From the NCBI GenBank assembly GCA_965243695.1, contig CBDEWC010000014.1, positions 620,001 through 684,000 on the forward strand: a DNA stretch of 64,000 nt, in the 5' to 3' direction. The notes under the pieces are model-generated. The model was not told the origin of the DNA. It ran no database searches and saw only the letters and a program-made list of their open reading frames with translations. Shown piece after piece: positions 46,659-56,588 of the stretch (position 1 is the first letter of the stretch; each line of letters starts with the position of its first letter). This DNA comes from JAKVCB01 sp965243695 (GTDB lineage: Bacteria; Planctomycetota; Planctomycetia; Pirellulales; Lacipirellulaceae). Made by a program: the position numbers and the translations under genes.

Positions 46659-49421
46659 ATGGTACGTCTGCGGAGGATGTCTGCACGGGTCGCTGTTATG
46701 CTGTCAGGTTGCTGCCTGGTGTCGACTCCTTGTGCGGCTCAATTCGAGGGCAACTCTCCTGCTGCGGTGAACCCTTCTACTGCGGTTAGCCCTTCTACTG
46801 CGGTTAGCCAGGTCCAGTTCACCCAGACAATTCCGCAAGAAACGGTGACGACTCCTCAACCGTTCACACTGCGTCGTGTCCAGGTCTTTCCGCGGAATGG
46901 ATCGAATTTGCAGGCGACATTTCAGCAAATGCCCGATGGGGAGAGTGTGGCCGTAATTTCTGGCGGCGTGAATCTTGTCGTTCAAGGAATGGAGGTTGCC
47001 GGCATTCCCTCTTTCCTGGGCCCGATTGCGGGCGTTGACATTGAGACCGATCGAGCAGTTGTCTGGACTCGGGGCATGGACGGAGGTGTACTGGGAGACT
47101 TCACCCAGGGTAGCGACATGCCCCTGGAAATCTACATGGAAGGGAATATTGTCTTTCGGCAGGGTGACCGCACGGTGTACGCCGAACGGATGTTTTATGA
47201 TGTACGCCGGCAGATAGGCATCATTCTCGATGCCGAACTACTTTCCCCATTGCCGGAGGTTGACGGTTACCAGTACCAGGGCCTTGTCCGGCTGAAAGCG
47301 GCGGCAATTCGCCAACTCGATGCCTCTCGATTTGTAGCCACCGATGCCTTAATAACTACCAGTCGCCTGGAAGATCCCAGCTACTTTTTGGGGTCTGGTA
47401 CGGTCACGTTCGAAGATATTCAACAGCCAGTGGGAGATCCGTTCACCGGTGAAACACGGATTTCCCACCAGCAGTTGGTTAGAAGTCGCAACAATTATCT
47501 CTACGTAGGTGACGTACCGGTCTTCTACTGGCCAACCATTACGACCGACCTGGATAAACCGACTTATTACGTTGACAACTTGCGGGTACGGAACGATTCG
47601 ATTTTCGGGGCGCAGTTGTTGCTGGAACTCGACATGTATCAACTGCTCGGCTTGGATGCCATCCCGGCAGGAACCGATTGGAACTTGGATTTGGACTTGC
47701 TGAGCAGGCGGGGAGTGGGCTACGGCAGTACCTTCGAATATGGCCGCGACGAGTTGTTTGGAGTTGTTGGTCCGACCAACGGTGTGGCCAACGGTTGGTT
47801 CATCAGGGATGGGGGTCGCGACAATCTTGGATTTCGGCGACGCGAGATTGTACCGGAAAAGAAATTTCGTGGCCGGGCCTTTTGGAACCACCGCCAACAC
47901 CTGGTGGGTGGAGTTCTTGATGGCTGGACGGCACAGGCAGAGGTTGGGTGGGTAAGTGACCGGTCATTTCTGGAACAGTACTACGAATACGAGTGGGATC
48001 AGAAACCGAATCAATATACCGGTGCACGGCTCAAAAAATCTTTTGACAACAAGGTGGTTTCGGTTGAAGCCAATGCCCGCGTCAATGATTTTTTTACACA
48101 GACGCAGTGGTTGCCGAGGGGCGACTTTTACTGGCTTGGCGAGTCGCTCCTGGATGATACCTTCACTTTTTACAGCCACTCTTCGGCAGGATATGCCAAC
48201 ATCGGTGTGGCAAGTCAGCCAAAGGATTACTTACCTTCTCCTCCACCCAGTGCGAATACCAATCAATTTTATTTCTACTATCTCCCCTGGGAGCAAAATG
48301 CGGCAGGAGATATTTCGGGCAACGGCGAACGACTTGCAACGCGCAACGAGTTGGATCTTCCGCTCGATTTTGGTCCCGTAAAAGTGGTCCCTTACGTGCT
48401 CGGCGAAGCCGCGCACTGGGGACAAGACATCAACGGCAACCGTATTGACCGGCTGTACTACCAGGCAGGTGCACGGGCAAGCGTGCCTTTTTGGGCGGTG
48501 AATCGGAGCGTTCGGGATCCGATTTTTAACCTCAACGGACTTGCCCACAAAGTCGTGCTGGAAGGAGAGTTCTCCTATGCCAGGTCTGACAGGAATATGG
48601 ACAACTTTCCACTCTATGACCCGCTTGACGACAACGCGATCCAAGATTTCCGTCGCAACTTGTTCTGGCCTGGTTTCGGTGGAACGCTCGCCGGGCAATA
48701 TTACCAGTTTGGACCACGACCTTTTATCAATCCCAAGTTTGACCCGCGCTATTATGCGCTACGGACCGGGATTGCCGGGTCGGTGACATCGCCGGTCACC
48801 GAAATTGCTGACGACTTGACCGTGGCCCGCGTAGGGATGCGCCATCGCCTGCAGACCAAGCGGGGAATGCCCGGAGCAGAGCGGATTGTCGACTGGATGA
48901 CGTTCGACATGAATGCCAGCTTGTTTCCCGATGCCGACCGCGACAATTTTGGGCAGTCGGTTGGCCTGGTCGATTATGATTTCCGCTGGCATCTGGGAGA
49001 TCGGTTCTCCGTTTTGTCGGACGGGGTTAGCGATTTTTATGGAGATGCGTTGCGAGCAGCTTCGCTTGGCGTTTTGCTGAATCGTCCCAGCCGGGGGAAC
49101 GCTTACCTGGGGTACCACGCGATTGATGCTCCCAACAGAGCAGGGGTGATTATGGCGACGGTCAATTACCGCTCAACACCCAAGTGGATTCTTACCGGCA
49201 GCACGAGCGTGGATGTTGCCGGTTCAGGCAATGTAGGTCAGGCATTTTTCTTTAGCCGTATTGGCGAGTCGCTGGTGACGACGGTTGGCATGAATATGGA
49301 CCAATCGAAAAACAATGTGGGTGTGAATTTCTTGATCGAACCCAGGTTTTTGCCACGCACCAACCTGACCCGTAAAACGAGTATCGAAGTCCCACCCGCT
49401 GGTGCGTTCGGGTTGGAATAA
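46659..49421 (+). CDS. LptD-like outer-membrane protein (OstA domain and beta-barrel)
   Basis: A 920-residue protein with an N-terminal signal sequence (VAVMLSGCCLVSTPCAAQ). A periplasmic OstA/LptA-like beta-jellyroll follows (IYMEGNIVFRQGDRTVYAERMFYD). A long C-terminal part has the alternating aromatic strands of an LptD barrel (DNLRVRNDSIFGAQLLLELD, LDLPLDFGPVKVVPYVLGEA). LptD inserts lipopolysaccharide into the outer leaflet; the planctomycete homologue is inferred to do the same. The start at 46659 is chosen because the signal peptide begins there and the promoter lies at 46421-46450, so the longer frame from 46428 cannot be translated in full. A 6-residue repeat (PSTAVS) follows the signal peptide. 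Confidence 0.85.
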   Translation: MVRLRRMSARVAVMLSGCCLVSTPCAAQFEGNSPAAVNPSTAVSPSTAVSQVQFTQTIPQETVTTPQPFTLRRVQVFPRNGSNLQATFQQMPDGESVAVISGGVNLVVQGMEVAGIPSFLGPIAGVDIETDRAVVWTRGMDGGVLGDFTQGSDMPLEIYMEGNIVFRQGDRTVYAERMFYDVRRQIGIILDAELLSPLPEVDGYQYQGLVRLKAAAIRQLDASRFVATDALITTSRLEDPSYFLGSGTVTFEDIQQPVGDPFTGETRISHQQLVRSRNNYLYVGDVPVFYWPTITTDLDKPTYYVDNLRVRNDSIFGAQLLLELDMYQLLGLDAIPAGTDWNLDLDLLSRRGVGYGSTFEYGRDELFGVVGPTNGVANGWFIRDGGRDNLGFRRREIVPEKKFRGRAFWNHRQHLVGGVLDGWTAQAEVGWVSDRSFLEQYYEYEWDQKPNQYTGARLKKSFDNKVVSVEANARVNDFFTQTQWLPRGDFYWLGESLLDDTFTFYSHSSAGYANIGVASQPKDYLPSPPPSANTNQFYFYYLPWEQNAAGDISGNGERLATRNELDLPLDFGPVKVVPYVLGEAAHWGQDINGNRIDRLYYQAGARASVPFWAVNRSVRDPIFNLNGLAHKVVLEGEFSYARSDRNMDNFPLYDPLDDNAIQDFRRNLFWPGFGGTLAGQYYQFGPRPFINPKFDPRYYALRTGIAGSVTSPVTEIADDLTVARVGMRHRLQTKRGMPGAERIVDWMTFDMNASLFPDADRDNFGQSVGLVDYDFRWHLGDRFSVLSDGVSDFYGDALRAASLGVLLNRPSRGNAYLGYHAIDAPNRAGVIMATVNYRSTPKWILTGSTSVDVAGSGNVGQAFFFSRIGESLVTTVGMNMDQSKNNVGVNFLIEPRFLPRTNLTRKTSIEVPPAGAFGLE
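46755..46808 (+). repeat. In-frame 18-bp tandem repeat in the lptD-like gene
   Basis: Two perfect copies of ccttctactgcggttagc (46773-46790 and 46791-46808) follow a diverged copy at 46755-46772. They encode PSTAVS units in the linker after the signal peptide. Confidence 0.93.
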
Positions 49422-49562
49422 GAGGTCCTGGTCCCTGTGCGACTCTTTGGCGTGGTAGCAGTTTTGGCCGAAAGGTCGGTCGAGGCTGTCATGCCAGTCC
49501 AATTCCAATGCGGTCACAAAGTTTGCCAGGAGAGATGGATGGTGAGCTGGCGCCGGTGGAAT

Positions 49563-52500
49563 TCAACTCGCTGCCGCAGCGTCAAACAGGCGGTTAAAAC
49601 GACGCCGGTTCTCTTGGACGAACGCATCCGCTTCCTCGACGAGCCGTGCAGGATTGGCGTATCCCAATAGATAGGCCAGCTTGGCAAGTTCGTTCTCTTC
49701 GGTCGGAAATTCGTGCCGGCCAGTTAAGTTCATCAGGCGAATCCGAGCCTCCACGCTCCGCTGAAAACGATAACTGCGTTGAAAGTATTCAGAGTCATCC
49801 TTAGAAAGGTACCCGCCATGCTCAAGTGCCAAAAGTGCATCGAGGGTTCCCGGCACACGGACCGCAGGGTCTGCATGACCATGTTTTAGTTGGTGCATCT
49901 GCACGACGAATTCAGTATCAACCGTTCCCCCTTTGCCACGTTTGAGGTTGTGGGGAGAAGCCGTTTTTTCCAAACGCTTGCGCATCGCGCGGATCTCGTC
50001 TGCCATTGGTGGTTGCCACCCTGGGGCAAAGACGGCCCGGGAAACCGCTTGGACAGCCAGGCCGGCTGCCTGTGGTGAGCCCACGATCACGCGAGATTTA
50101 CACAGTGCTTGCCGCTCCCAAAGTTGACCGCGACCTTCGGAGAAATAACGAGCAAAGCCATCAAGCGGTACAGCCAACAGGCCGCTTCGGCCCGTAGGTC
50201 GGAGCCGCGGGTCCACTTCATAGAGACGGCCATAGGGCCCGAGATGATGGGCAACTTTCATGATCCGCTGGCCCAGTTCACCAAAGAAATGCGCGTTGGA
50301 GGTCGTCGACTTGCTGCTATTGGGTCGCGTACGGTGTACTGTGTTTCCGTCAGCCTCATACAAAAAAACCAGGTCAAGGTCGCTGTGGTAGTTGGGTTCC
50401 CTTCCTCCGAGCTTGCCGATCGCCAGGATAATTGCTTCACAGATATCGCCCTCGCGATCTGTAAAAACATTCCAGTACCTCTGACTAATCGGGTCTTCCA
50501 GTGAAGTGGTGCTGGGCCGGGTTATCGTCGGTTCACCGAATTTTTCAACGAGATTGCTGTACTCGATCGTCGCGATCTGTTTCAGGCAGGTTTCAGCAAC
50601 ATCAGAGAGTGTTGCATGAGTTGCGCGAATGTCGTCTTTACCCAGCATGTCACGCACACCAACTCGCATATGTTGAGCGTTCTTAAAACTGTGCAGAATC
50701 GGTTCCAGGTCCTCGGCACCACGGGAAAGATCCGCGAGCGCTTCTTCCAGCATCACGTGGGTGGGGAGCTTGTCGACCACAAGGCTGTCCATCAACTCGT
50801 CAATCATCCCAGGATGACTTGTCAAGATGCTGGCCAGGTAGGGGCATGCAGCACAGAGACTGACATACAAATTAAGGGTTGGTCGATGGGTACTAAACAA
50901 TTCCCAGAGTGCGGATTTACCTCCCAGGGAGTCACTTACGCGGCTGAGATTTACCAGCGTGGCATCGGGTTGGGGAGTCTCGGCAATGGCCTCGAGAAGC
51001 CGGGGAGCAATTGCGGCCAGAAAGTGCCGACAACGGCGCGTTGAGAGAAAGCGAATTTTTTCGGTCGCTAGTGCCATCAGGTTGTTGTAGGCAGCTGGTA
51101 TGTCGGAAAAAGGATACTTTCCTAGGACCTTCGCAATTGTTTCCTGGGAAGGCTGGGGATCGTTCACCAGGTCGACCTCCGGCTCGCTCGACTGGTCATC
51201 TTCGAAGGCGTCGTGCAGCAAGTGATTCAGAATCTGGTGATTGCGGGAAGTCCGTTGCAGGTAATCTGCTTGAAATGTCTCCAGCGCCTGCGCATCGGGT
51301 GCCTCCGAATATCCGAGGCGAATCGCCAGTTTGCGTAACTCGTCCGGATCTTCCTGCATCATATGAGTTTGCAGATCAAACATGATTTGCAAGCGATGTT
51401 CCAGTTTGCGGAGCATGCTGTAGTTGTCTGCAAGAATCAAACTTTCTTGGTGAGTCAGGCATCCAGATTGTTCGAGATTTGCAATTGCTTCCAGCGTGTT
51501 GCCACCTCGGATTTCGGGAAGCGATCCCCCATTAAGTAATTGCAAAAACTGAATGGTGAACTCGATATCACGAATGCCGCCATAGCCTGTTTTTACATCC
51601 CGTTCCTGATGCCCGGAGGTTTCTGCGCGGCGTTCAATACGTTGCTTGATTCCCCGAATTCCCGTGATGTCGGCCCGGCTGAGAAATCGTCGATAGACCC
51701 ACGTTTCCAGGCGTTTCAGCAAGGTCTGTCCCAGGTCGAGGTCACCAGCGACCGCGCGGGCCTTGACAAAGGCCTGGCGTTCCCACGTTCGCGCCTTGTT
51801 GTCGTAGTAGGAAAGGGCCCGATCGAAATTCATGCACACCTCGCCCTGCGATCCTTCCGGCCGGAGTCTGAGATCAACGCGGTAGGTAATTCCCAGGTTG
51901 GTTGATTCCGAAAGTAACTTCACCAGGTCGCAACCGAGTCGTTCAAAAAACTCATGGTTGCTGATAGGGCGGGCAGCATCGGTTTGGCCGTCGAGGTCAT
52001 AGAAAAAGACCAGATCAATGTCGCTGGAGTAGTTCAATTCGACTCCGCCAAGCTTTCCCAGTGCTAATACCACAAAGCGGGCACGTTTTCCTTTCAGTCC
52101 CTGAGGTTCACCCCGGAGTTCCTCAAGCGACCGCCGGGCAAAACGAACCGCGACTTCGATAATCGCATCCGCAAGGTAGGATATTTGTCTCGCCACGGTG
52201 GCCACGGTCTGGCTTCGAATAATATCGCCGAAGGCAATCCGTAGAATTTCACGACGCTTGAATCGCCGCAGGGACGCCATGACTTCCTGCTTGTTGGTGA
52301 GAGTAGCAACTTCTTGATCAAGTTCCTCAATCAAGGAATCACGCGCGACTGGCTGCCCGTCAGTGATGCGGAGCAAGTCATAAGCTTCGTTGTCGACAAT
52401 CAAGAGGTTGCTCAAATACTGGCTTGTCGAAAATAGCTGGAGAAGATTTGGAAGTGCCTCGGAATCACGTTCAAACAAGGCAGCCGAGGACATGGGGCTT

Positions 52501-52817
52501 CGCGATTCCGCAATAAAACGTTCCAGGTTGTTGAGTGCCATATCGGGATCGGCCAGACTAGGAACCGTGGCTGCAAACTGGCGGCAAATATGGGCCATCA
52601 GATCCAGGGTGACACCCGCAGCTGCAATTCGGCACAAATTATCATGCGCGGTTTTTGCGTCGGCCAGATTCATCCCTTTCAACCATGGCTGGGCCAGCGC
52701 AAAATCGTCCAGCATGGACCGAACCTGGTCAGGTCCCGATTCTGCAGGAGAAAAAGCTCCTGGAAGATTAGGTTGTGGAGAAGTGGGTGGCTGGGTTGAC
52801 AGACGCTCGGTATCCAT
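49563..52817 (-). CDS. glnE: Glutamine synthetase adenylyltransferase/deadenylase
   Basis: A 1084-residue bifunctional GlnE that attaches and removes AMP on glutamine synthetase in response to nitrogen status through PII. Two nucleotidyltransferase domains are visible: GKLGGVELNYSSDIDLVFFYD in the N-terminal deadenylase half and GKLGGREPNYHSDLDLVFLYE in the C-terminal adenylylase half. Both keep the catalytic SDxDL. Linker helices and a second RGKGGTVDTEFVVQ segment also match. ATG 52817 is chosen; the frame to 52943 is not family-like. The length is normal for the family. It follows miaB on the same strand after about 180 bp. Confidence 0.96.
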   Translation of the reverse strand: MDTERLSTQPPTSPQPNLPGAFSPAESGPDQVRSMLDDFALAQPWLKGMNLADAKTAHDNLCRIAAAGVTLDLMAHICRQFAATVPSLADPDMALNNLERFIAESRSPMSSAALFERDSEALPNLLQLFSTSQYLSNLLIVDNEAYDLLRITDGQPVARDSLIEELDQEVATLTNKQEVMASLRRFKRREILRIAFGDIIRSQTVATVARQISYLADAIIEVAVRFARRSLEELRGEPQGLKGKRARFVVLALGKLGGVELNYSSDIDLVFFYDLDGQTDAARPISNHEFFERLGCDLVKLLSESTNLGITYRVDLRLRPEGSQGEVCMNFDRALSYYDNKARTWERQAFVKARAVAGDLDLGQTLLKRLETWVYRRFLSRADITGIRGIKQRIERRAETSGHQERDVKTGYGGIRDIEFTIQFLQLLNGGSLPEIRGGNTLEAIANLEQSGCLTHQESLILADNYSMLRKLEHRLQIMFDLQTHMMQEDPDELRKLAIRLGYSEAPDAQALETFQADYLQRTSRNHQILNHLLHDAFEDDQSSEPEVDLVNDPQPSQETIAKVLGKYPFSDIPAAYNNLMALATEKIRFLSTRRCRHFLAAIAPRLLEAIAETPQPDATLVNLSRVSDSLGGKSALWELFSTHRPTLNLYVSLCAACPYLASILTSHPGMIDELMDSLVVDKLPTHVMLEEALADLSRGAEDLEPILHSFKNAQHMRVGVRDMLGKDDIRATHATLSDVAETCLKQIATIEYSNLVEKFGEPTITRPSTTSLEDPISQRYWNVFTDREGDICEAIILAIGKLGGREPNYHSDLDLVFLYEADGNTVHRTRPNSSKSTTSNAHFFGELGQRIMKVAHHLGPYGRLYEVDPRLRPTGRSGLLAVPLDGFARYFSEGRGQLWERQALCKSRVIVGSPQAAGLAVQAVSRAVFAPGWQPPMADEIRAMRKRLEKTASPHNLKRGKGGTVDTEFVVQMHQLKHGHADPAVRVPGTLDALLALEHGGYLSKDDSEYFQRSYRFQRSVEARIRLMNLTGRHEFPTEENELAKLAYLLGYANPARLVEEADAFVQENRRRFNRLFDAAAAS

Positions 52818-52996
52818 AATGCGTGTGGATGTTCGACCCGCTGATCCGAAAATGGATCGGGCAACTGCCCGAGGATGGTTGGTATTGTAGCCAACCTTGG
52901 GCTCGACGTCACTTACCCGTTTGGCAGGGGTTCCCAAGAACATCGCCCGTCATGGGCTCGCGTGGAGTTTGCATTGGCCTGACGTAAAACGGCCGT

Positions 52997-54418
52997 TCAA
53001 TTTTCCAGCGCGTAAAGTTCGGGGCCGGCATGGGTGGTCATCACCTCTCCGAAGAGGGTGTGTGCATTGGCATCGTAGATGCCAATGGGCAAGATTTCGC
53101 CGGTCTGACGACGATTGCCTGTGAAAACAACAATCCGGTCGCAAGGAGTTCGACCGGTCAACTGCAAGACATCCCCTTGCACACCTTTTTTGGAGCTGGC
53201 TTTGCTGGGGCCTTCGACGAGCACCTCCACCGTTTGACCGAGAAAAACCTGGTTATCTTCCTCGCTAATCGCATTTTGTAAATCGAGTAACTGGTTGTTA
53301 CGGCGACGTTTAACCTCTTCCGGCACATCGTCTGCAAACATCTGGGCCCCCTTCGTGCCAGGTCGTTCGCTGTATTTGAAGATGAAGCTGTTCTTGAACC
53401 GCAATTCGCTGACCAAATCCATGGTCTGCTGGAAGTCATCATCGGTTTCACCACAAAAGCCAACAATAAAATCACTCGTAACGGCTGCTGCCGGAATCCA
53501 TTCACAGATGCGGCTGTGCATTTCTCGGTACTCTTCGATCGTGTAGCCGCGTTTCATGCGCTCCAGTATCCTGTCCGAACCACTCTGAACAGGCACGTGG
53601 AGATACTTGCTGACTTTTGGTAGATCGCGAACTGCTGCCAGCAGGTCATTGGTCATATCCTTGGGATAGTTCGTCACAAACTTAATCCGCTCAAGACCGT
53701 CAATTTCGTGAAGCAAGTGCAAAAGATCACTGAAGCGAGTGATCTTTTTCCCGTTGCGGTGTTGATAGCTGTTTACGGTTTGCCCCAGGAGTGTAATTTC
53801 TTTACAGCCTTCGCTGGCCAGTTGACGCGCTTCTGACACAATTTGTTCTGGAGGGCGGCTTTGTTCCGGACCGCGAACACTGGGGACAATGCAGTACGTG
53901 CAGAACTTGTCACAGCCAATAACGATGCGGACATAAGCCTGATAAGGAGTTGGCCGCATTTCCGGATCCCGCAGCGGATCGTAACTTTCGTGGCTTCGCT
54001 CGATTTGCGATCGGCTGCCATCCTTGCGGCCGAGGCTCACCTCCATGCGCGGCTCTGCTCCAGCTTCGATTTCGCGAATCAACGTCGGCACCTGGTGCAA
54101 CTGGCCGGGTCCCACCACCAAATCGACATACGGGGCCCGTTCGAAAATCAGTCGTTGATCTTTTTGGGCCATACATCCCAAAACGCCGATGACCTTTTCG
54201 GGATTGCGGTGTTTGGCATTTTTGAGTCTTCCGAGTGCACTATAAATTTTGTCTTCGGCGTGCTGACGTACGCTGCAGGTGTTGAACAAAATGGTGTCGG
54301 CCTCGTTGGTATCTCTGGTCAGCTCGTAGCCATCTTTGCGCAGATTTGCCACCACGAGCTCACTGTCGAGCATGTTCATCTGGCAGCCAACCGTCTCAAT
54401 ATAGAGCTTCTTGGTCAT
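52997..54418 (-). CDS. miaB: tRNA-2-methylthio-N6-dimethylallyladenosine synthase
   Basis: A 473-residue radical-SAM methylthiotransferase that modifies i6A37 in tRNAs reading UNN codons. The N-terminal UPF0004 domain has its three cluster cysteines in ETVGCQMN, NTCSVRQHAEDK and GVLGCMAQ. The radical-SAM motif is CDKFCTYC, followed by VPSVRGPEQSR. A TRAM-like C-terminal domain follows (FLGQTVEVLVEGPSK). The MTKKLYIETVGCQMN start is standard. It lies downstream of def-fmt after about 290 bp and upstream of glnE. Confidence 0.97.
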   Translation of the reverse strand: MTKKLYIETVGCQMNMLDSELVVANLRKDGYELTRDTNEADTILFNTCSVRQHAEDKIYSALGRLKNAKHRNPEKVIGVLGCMAQKDQRLIFERAPYVDLVVGPGQLHQVPTLIREIEAGAEPRMEVSLGRKDGSRSQIERSHESYDPLRDPEMRPTPYQAYVRIVIGCDKFCTYCIVPSVRGPEQSRPPEQIVSEARQLASEGCKEITLLGQTVNSYQHRNGKKITRFSDLLHLLHEIDGLERIKFVTNYPKDMTNDLLAAVRDLPKVSKYLHVPVQSGSDRILERMKRGYTIEEYREMHSRICEWIPAAAVTSDFIVGFCGETDDDFQQTMDLVSELRFKNSFIFKYSERPGTKGAQMFADDVPEEVKRRRNNQLLDLQNAISEEDNQVFLGQTVEVLVEGPSKASSKKGVQGDVLQLTGRTPCDRIVVFTGNRRQTGEILPIGIYDANAHTLFGEVMTTHAGPELYALEN

Positions 54419-54708
54419 CGAAAAGTGGTTCCGTCGATGTAACAGGGCAACAGTTCAAGCAGCGTTGTTAGGAGTCGTCTGTTTAGGGTTTCGTTTTTGC
54501 GGTTCCAGTTTGGCCTTAACTCGATTGCCGAACTTCAGCGACAAGCGGATGGCAACGTTGAGCTGCCAGTGTGGCCAGCGTCCCACAGTCGTATCATTTC
54601 CCAATAGGTGAGATCGCTCTCAGTGGGGCCTCGCCTCCAAAGGGTTCGAATCGTGCTAGCGGCGAGGTCCAGCATGATACCGCGCCGACGGCCATTTTGC
54701 AGCGCTGG
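54419..54708. other. Intergenic region between miaB and fmt
   Basis: These 290 bp hold no gene I can support. A T-loop-like gggttcgaatc at about 54645 was examined as a tRNA and rejected because the flanking bases do not pair. The miaB promoter may lie here. Confidence 0.5.
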
Positions 54709-55647
54709 TTAGACAGATCCCAATCGATCACCTGTCTGAACCCGATTGCCGCGGAGGAATTCAGCCGCTGGCATGGGGCGCCGCCCTGCTGCCTGCAAAT
54801 GACAGATTTCCACCCCCCCGTCACCTGTTTGAACGACAAGTTGCTTGTCGGCAACGAGGACCGTGCCAGGAGGGGCTTCCGGTTTCCCGGCAACCGAACG
54901 GACTTTGTCGATGTTCAAACGCAAAGGTTCTCCTTGCGGTCGATGCCAAAATGTGAACGCGCGGGGCCAGGGAATTAAGGCCCGAATTTGATTCTTGATG
55001 TGGGTTGATGGTTGCGACCAATCGAGTAGACCATCTGCTTTCTGCAGGCGGGGTGCTTTGGTTGTGTGGGTTGGGTTTTGTTGGACCGGGGCGGTGCGGC
55101 CAGCAGCGATGTCGTCTACTACCTGGCAGACCAGTGTGGCTCCGAGGATTGCCAGCCGCGATTCAAGCTCTGCGGCCGTTTCCTCAGGATCGATGCATGT
55201 TGCCTGCTGGGCGAGGCAGGGTCCTGCATCAAGCCCTGGTGTCATTTGAATCACGCTGTTTCCCGTTTCTTGCTCGCCATTAAGGATTGCCCACTGGACT
55301 GGCGCGGCACCCCGGTATTTCGGCAGCAGCGAACCATGTAAATTAATGCCGCCAAGACAGGCCGTATCCAGGGTCGCCGGTTTGAGGATCTCTCCATAGT
55401 CGCAGACCACCAGAAGGTCAGCCGCGAGTTGGCGAAGTTGTGCTTGGGCATCAACTGCGTTGACGGTTTCGGGAGCCCATGTCTCCAGTTGGAGATCGCG
55501 GGCTGCCTGCCACATCGGATTCGCAGAATTTTTTGCCCGTCCCCGGGGGGGACGGGTGACGACCTGTAGGAGGTCGTGTTTGCTACTTGCCAGCGCCTGC
55601 AATGTTGGTACTGCAAAAGGGCCTGTTCCCAGCATTAAGAGGCGCAT
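54709..55647 (-). CDS. fmt: Methionyl-tRNA formyltransferase
   Basis: Fmt formylates initiator Met-tRNA using 10-formyl-tetrahydrofolate. The 312-residue protein starts MRLLMLGTGPFAVPTL. Its catalytic region reads GINLHGSLLPKYRGAAPVQW, with the conserved Asn and His, followed by GNSVIQMTPGLDAG, where the third catalytic Asp lies. A C-terminal OB-fold begins near residue 205. It starts 2 bp after the def stop, as in many bacterial def-fmt operons. The tRNA-binding loop (about residues 33-45) is somewhat short. Confidence 0.95.
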   Translation of the reverse strand: MRLLMLGTGPFAVPTLQALASSKHDLLQVVTRPPRGRAKNSANPMWQAARDLQLETWAPETVNAVDAQAQLRQLAADLLVVCDYGEILKPATLDTACLGGINLHGSLLPKYRGAAPVQWAILNGEQETGNSVIQMTPGLDAGPCLAQQATCIDPEETAAELESRLAILGATLVCQVVDDIAAGRTAPVQQNPTHTTKAPRLQKADGLLDWSQPSTHIKNQIRALIPWPRAFTFWHRPQGEPLRLNIDKVRSVAGKPEAPPGTVLVADKQLVVQTGDGGVEICHLQAAGRRPMPAAEFLRGNRVQTGDRLGSV

Positions 55648-55649
55648 GG

Positions 55650-56237
55650 TTACGTCCGCAGCCTTTCGAGCTCTTCCAGTTGAGCTGCAATTTGTGCTTC
55701 AGGTGGGATTTCGCCCGTTTCGCTCTTGCTGCGAAACTCCAACTCAAAGTCTGCGAGCTGGTCGCGAACCTCGGCCAGTTGGGCTGGTGCAAGTCGATCG
55801 ATAAATAATACACCGTCCAGATGGTCGATTTCATGTTGGGCGATACGGGCAGGGAGTTCATCCAGATTCAAGTTGAGTTCATTACCTGCCAAATCGTATG
55901 CCTGGATTTGAACGGTGTCTTTCCGAAGGACATGGGCATGGACCCCAGGAATACTCAAGCACCCTTCCTCAGCTTCGGCCAGACCTTTGCCGCTGCGGAT
56001 GACAGGATTGATAAAGACCTGCTCGGTTTCTTCTGAATCCCGATCTGCTTGTGGATTGGCTACGAATAACCGGTAGGGCAGACCAACTTGATTGGCGGCC
56101 AGGCCAACCCCCTCATGTTCGTACATGAGTTCAAACATTTCAGCGACCAAATGCCGCAATTCGGCATCGACCTTTTTGATTGGCTTGGATCGATGCCGGA
56201 GCACGGGGTGCGGGTAATGGATGACTTGAAGTGACAC
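55650..56237 (-). CDS. def: Peptide deformylase
   Basis: Def removes the N-formyl group from nascent proteins. All three family motifs are intact in the 195-residue protein: GVGLAANQVG (about 43-52), EGCLSIPG (metal Cys) and QHEIDHLDG (metal histidines and catalytic Glu). A C-terminal extension of about 30 charged residues follows the catalytic domain (RSKSETGEIPPEAQ). It is the first gene of def-fmt, on the minus strand and divergent from the vWA gene. Confidence 0.97.
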   Translation of the reverse strand: MSLQVIHYPHPVLRHRSKPIKKVDAELRHLVAEMFELMYEHEGVGLAANQVGLPYRLFVANPQADRDSEETEQVFINPVIRSGKGLAEAEEGCLSIPGVHAHVLRKDTVQIQAYDLAGNELNLNLDELPARIAQHEIDHLDGVLFIDRLAPAQLAEVRDQLADFELEFRSKSETGEIPPEAQIAAQLEELERLRT

Positions 56238-56588
56238 AGAAAATCGAGCTCAAAGCTTGTAGAAGCAGAGGTGTGCTCTGCCTCACTCAGTAACGAATTA
56301 CGGATTGGCCAGGGAATTGCAGTTTCCGAGGATGCAATGTCGAACCAGTTAGGCGGATTAGGAGGTTCCCTTTCTTGCCGCTGGAAGATCTTCCCATATT
56401 CTCCGCTGGCCAGACCGCTTTTTTCAAGCCCAGACCGGGAACAACAAATTATGATTATAGAGGTGAGTTGGGTCAGGGCGAAGTCCCCACGTTGACCACA
56501 ATGGCCGGTGGCCCTAAGATCACCCCGCTTTTATTGGGTCGGAGTCGAAGTCAAACCGGTCAGCAGCCGACAAACCAGGAAATATGAC
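56238..56588. other. Divergent intergenic region
   Basis: These 351 bp separate def (minus) from the vWA gene (plus). Only short non-protein-like frames were seen. No clear promoter pair or hairpin was recognised. Confidence 0.45.

Noticed and set aside
54640..54665. T-loop-like gggttcgaatc, possible tRNA
   Set aside because: The flanking bases do not form the 5-bp T stem and no acceptor, D or anticodon arms can be placed.
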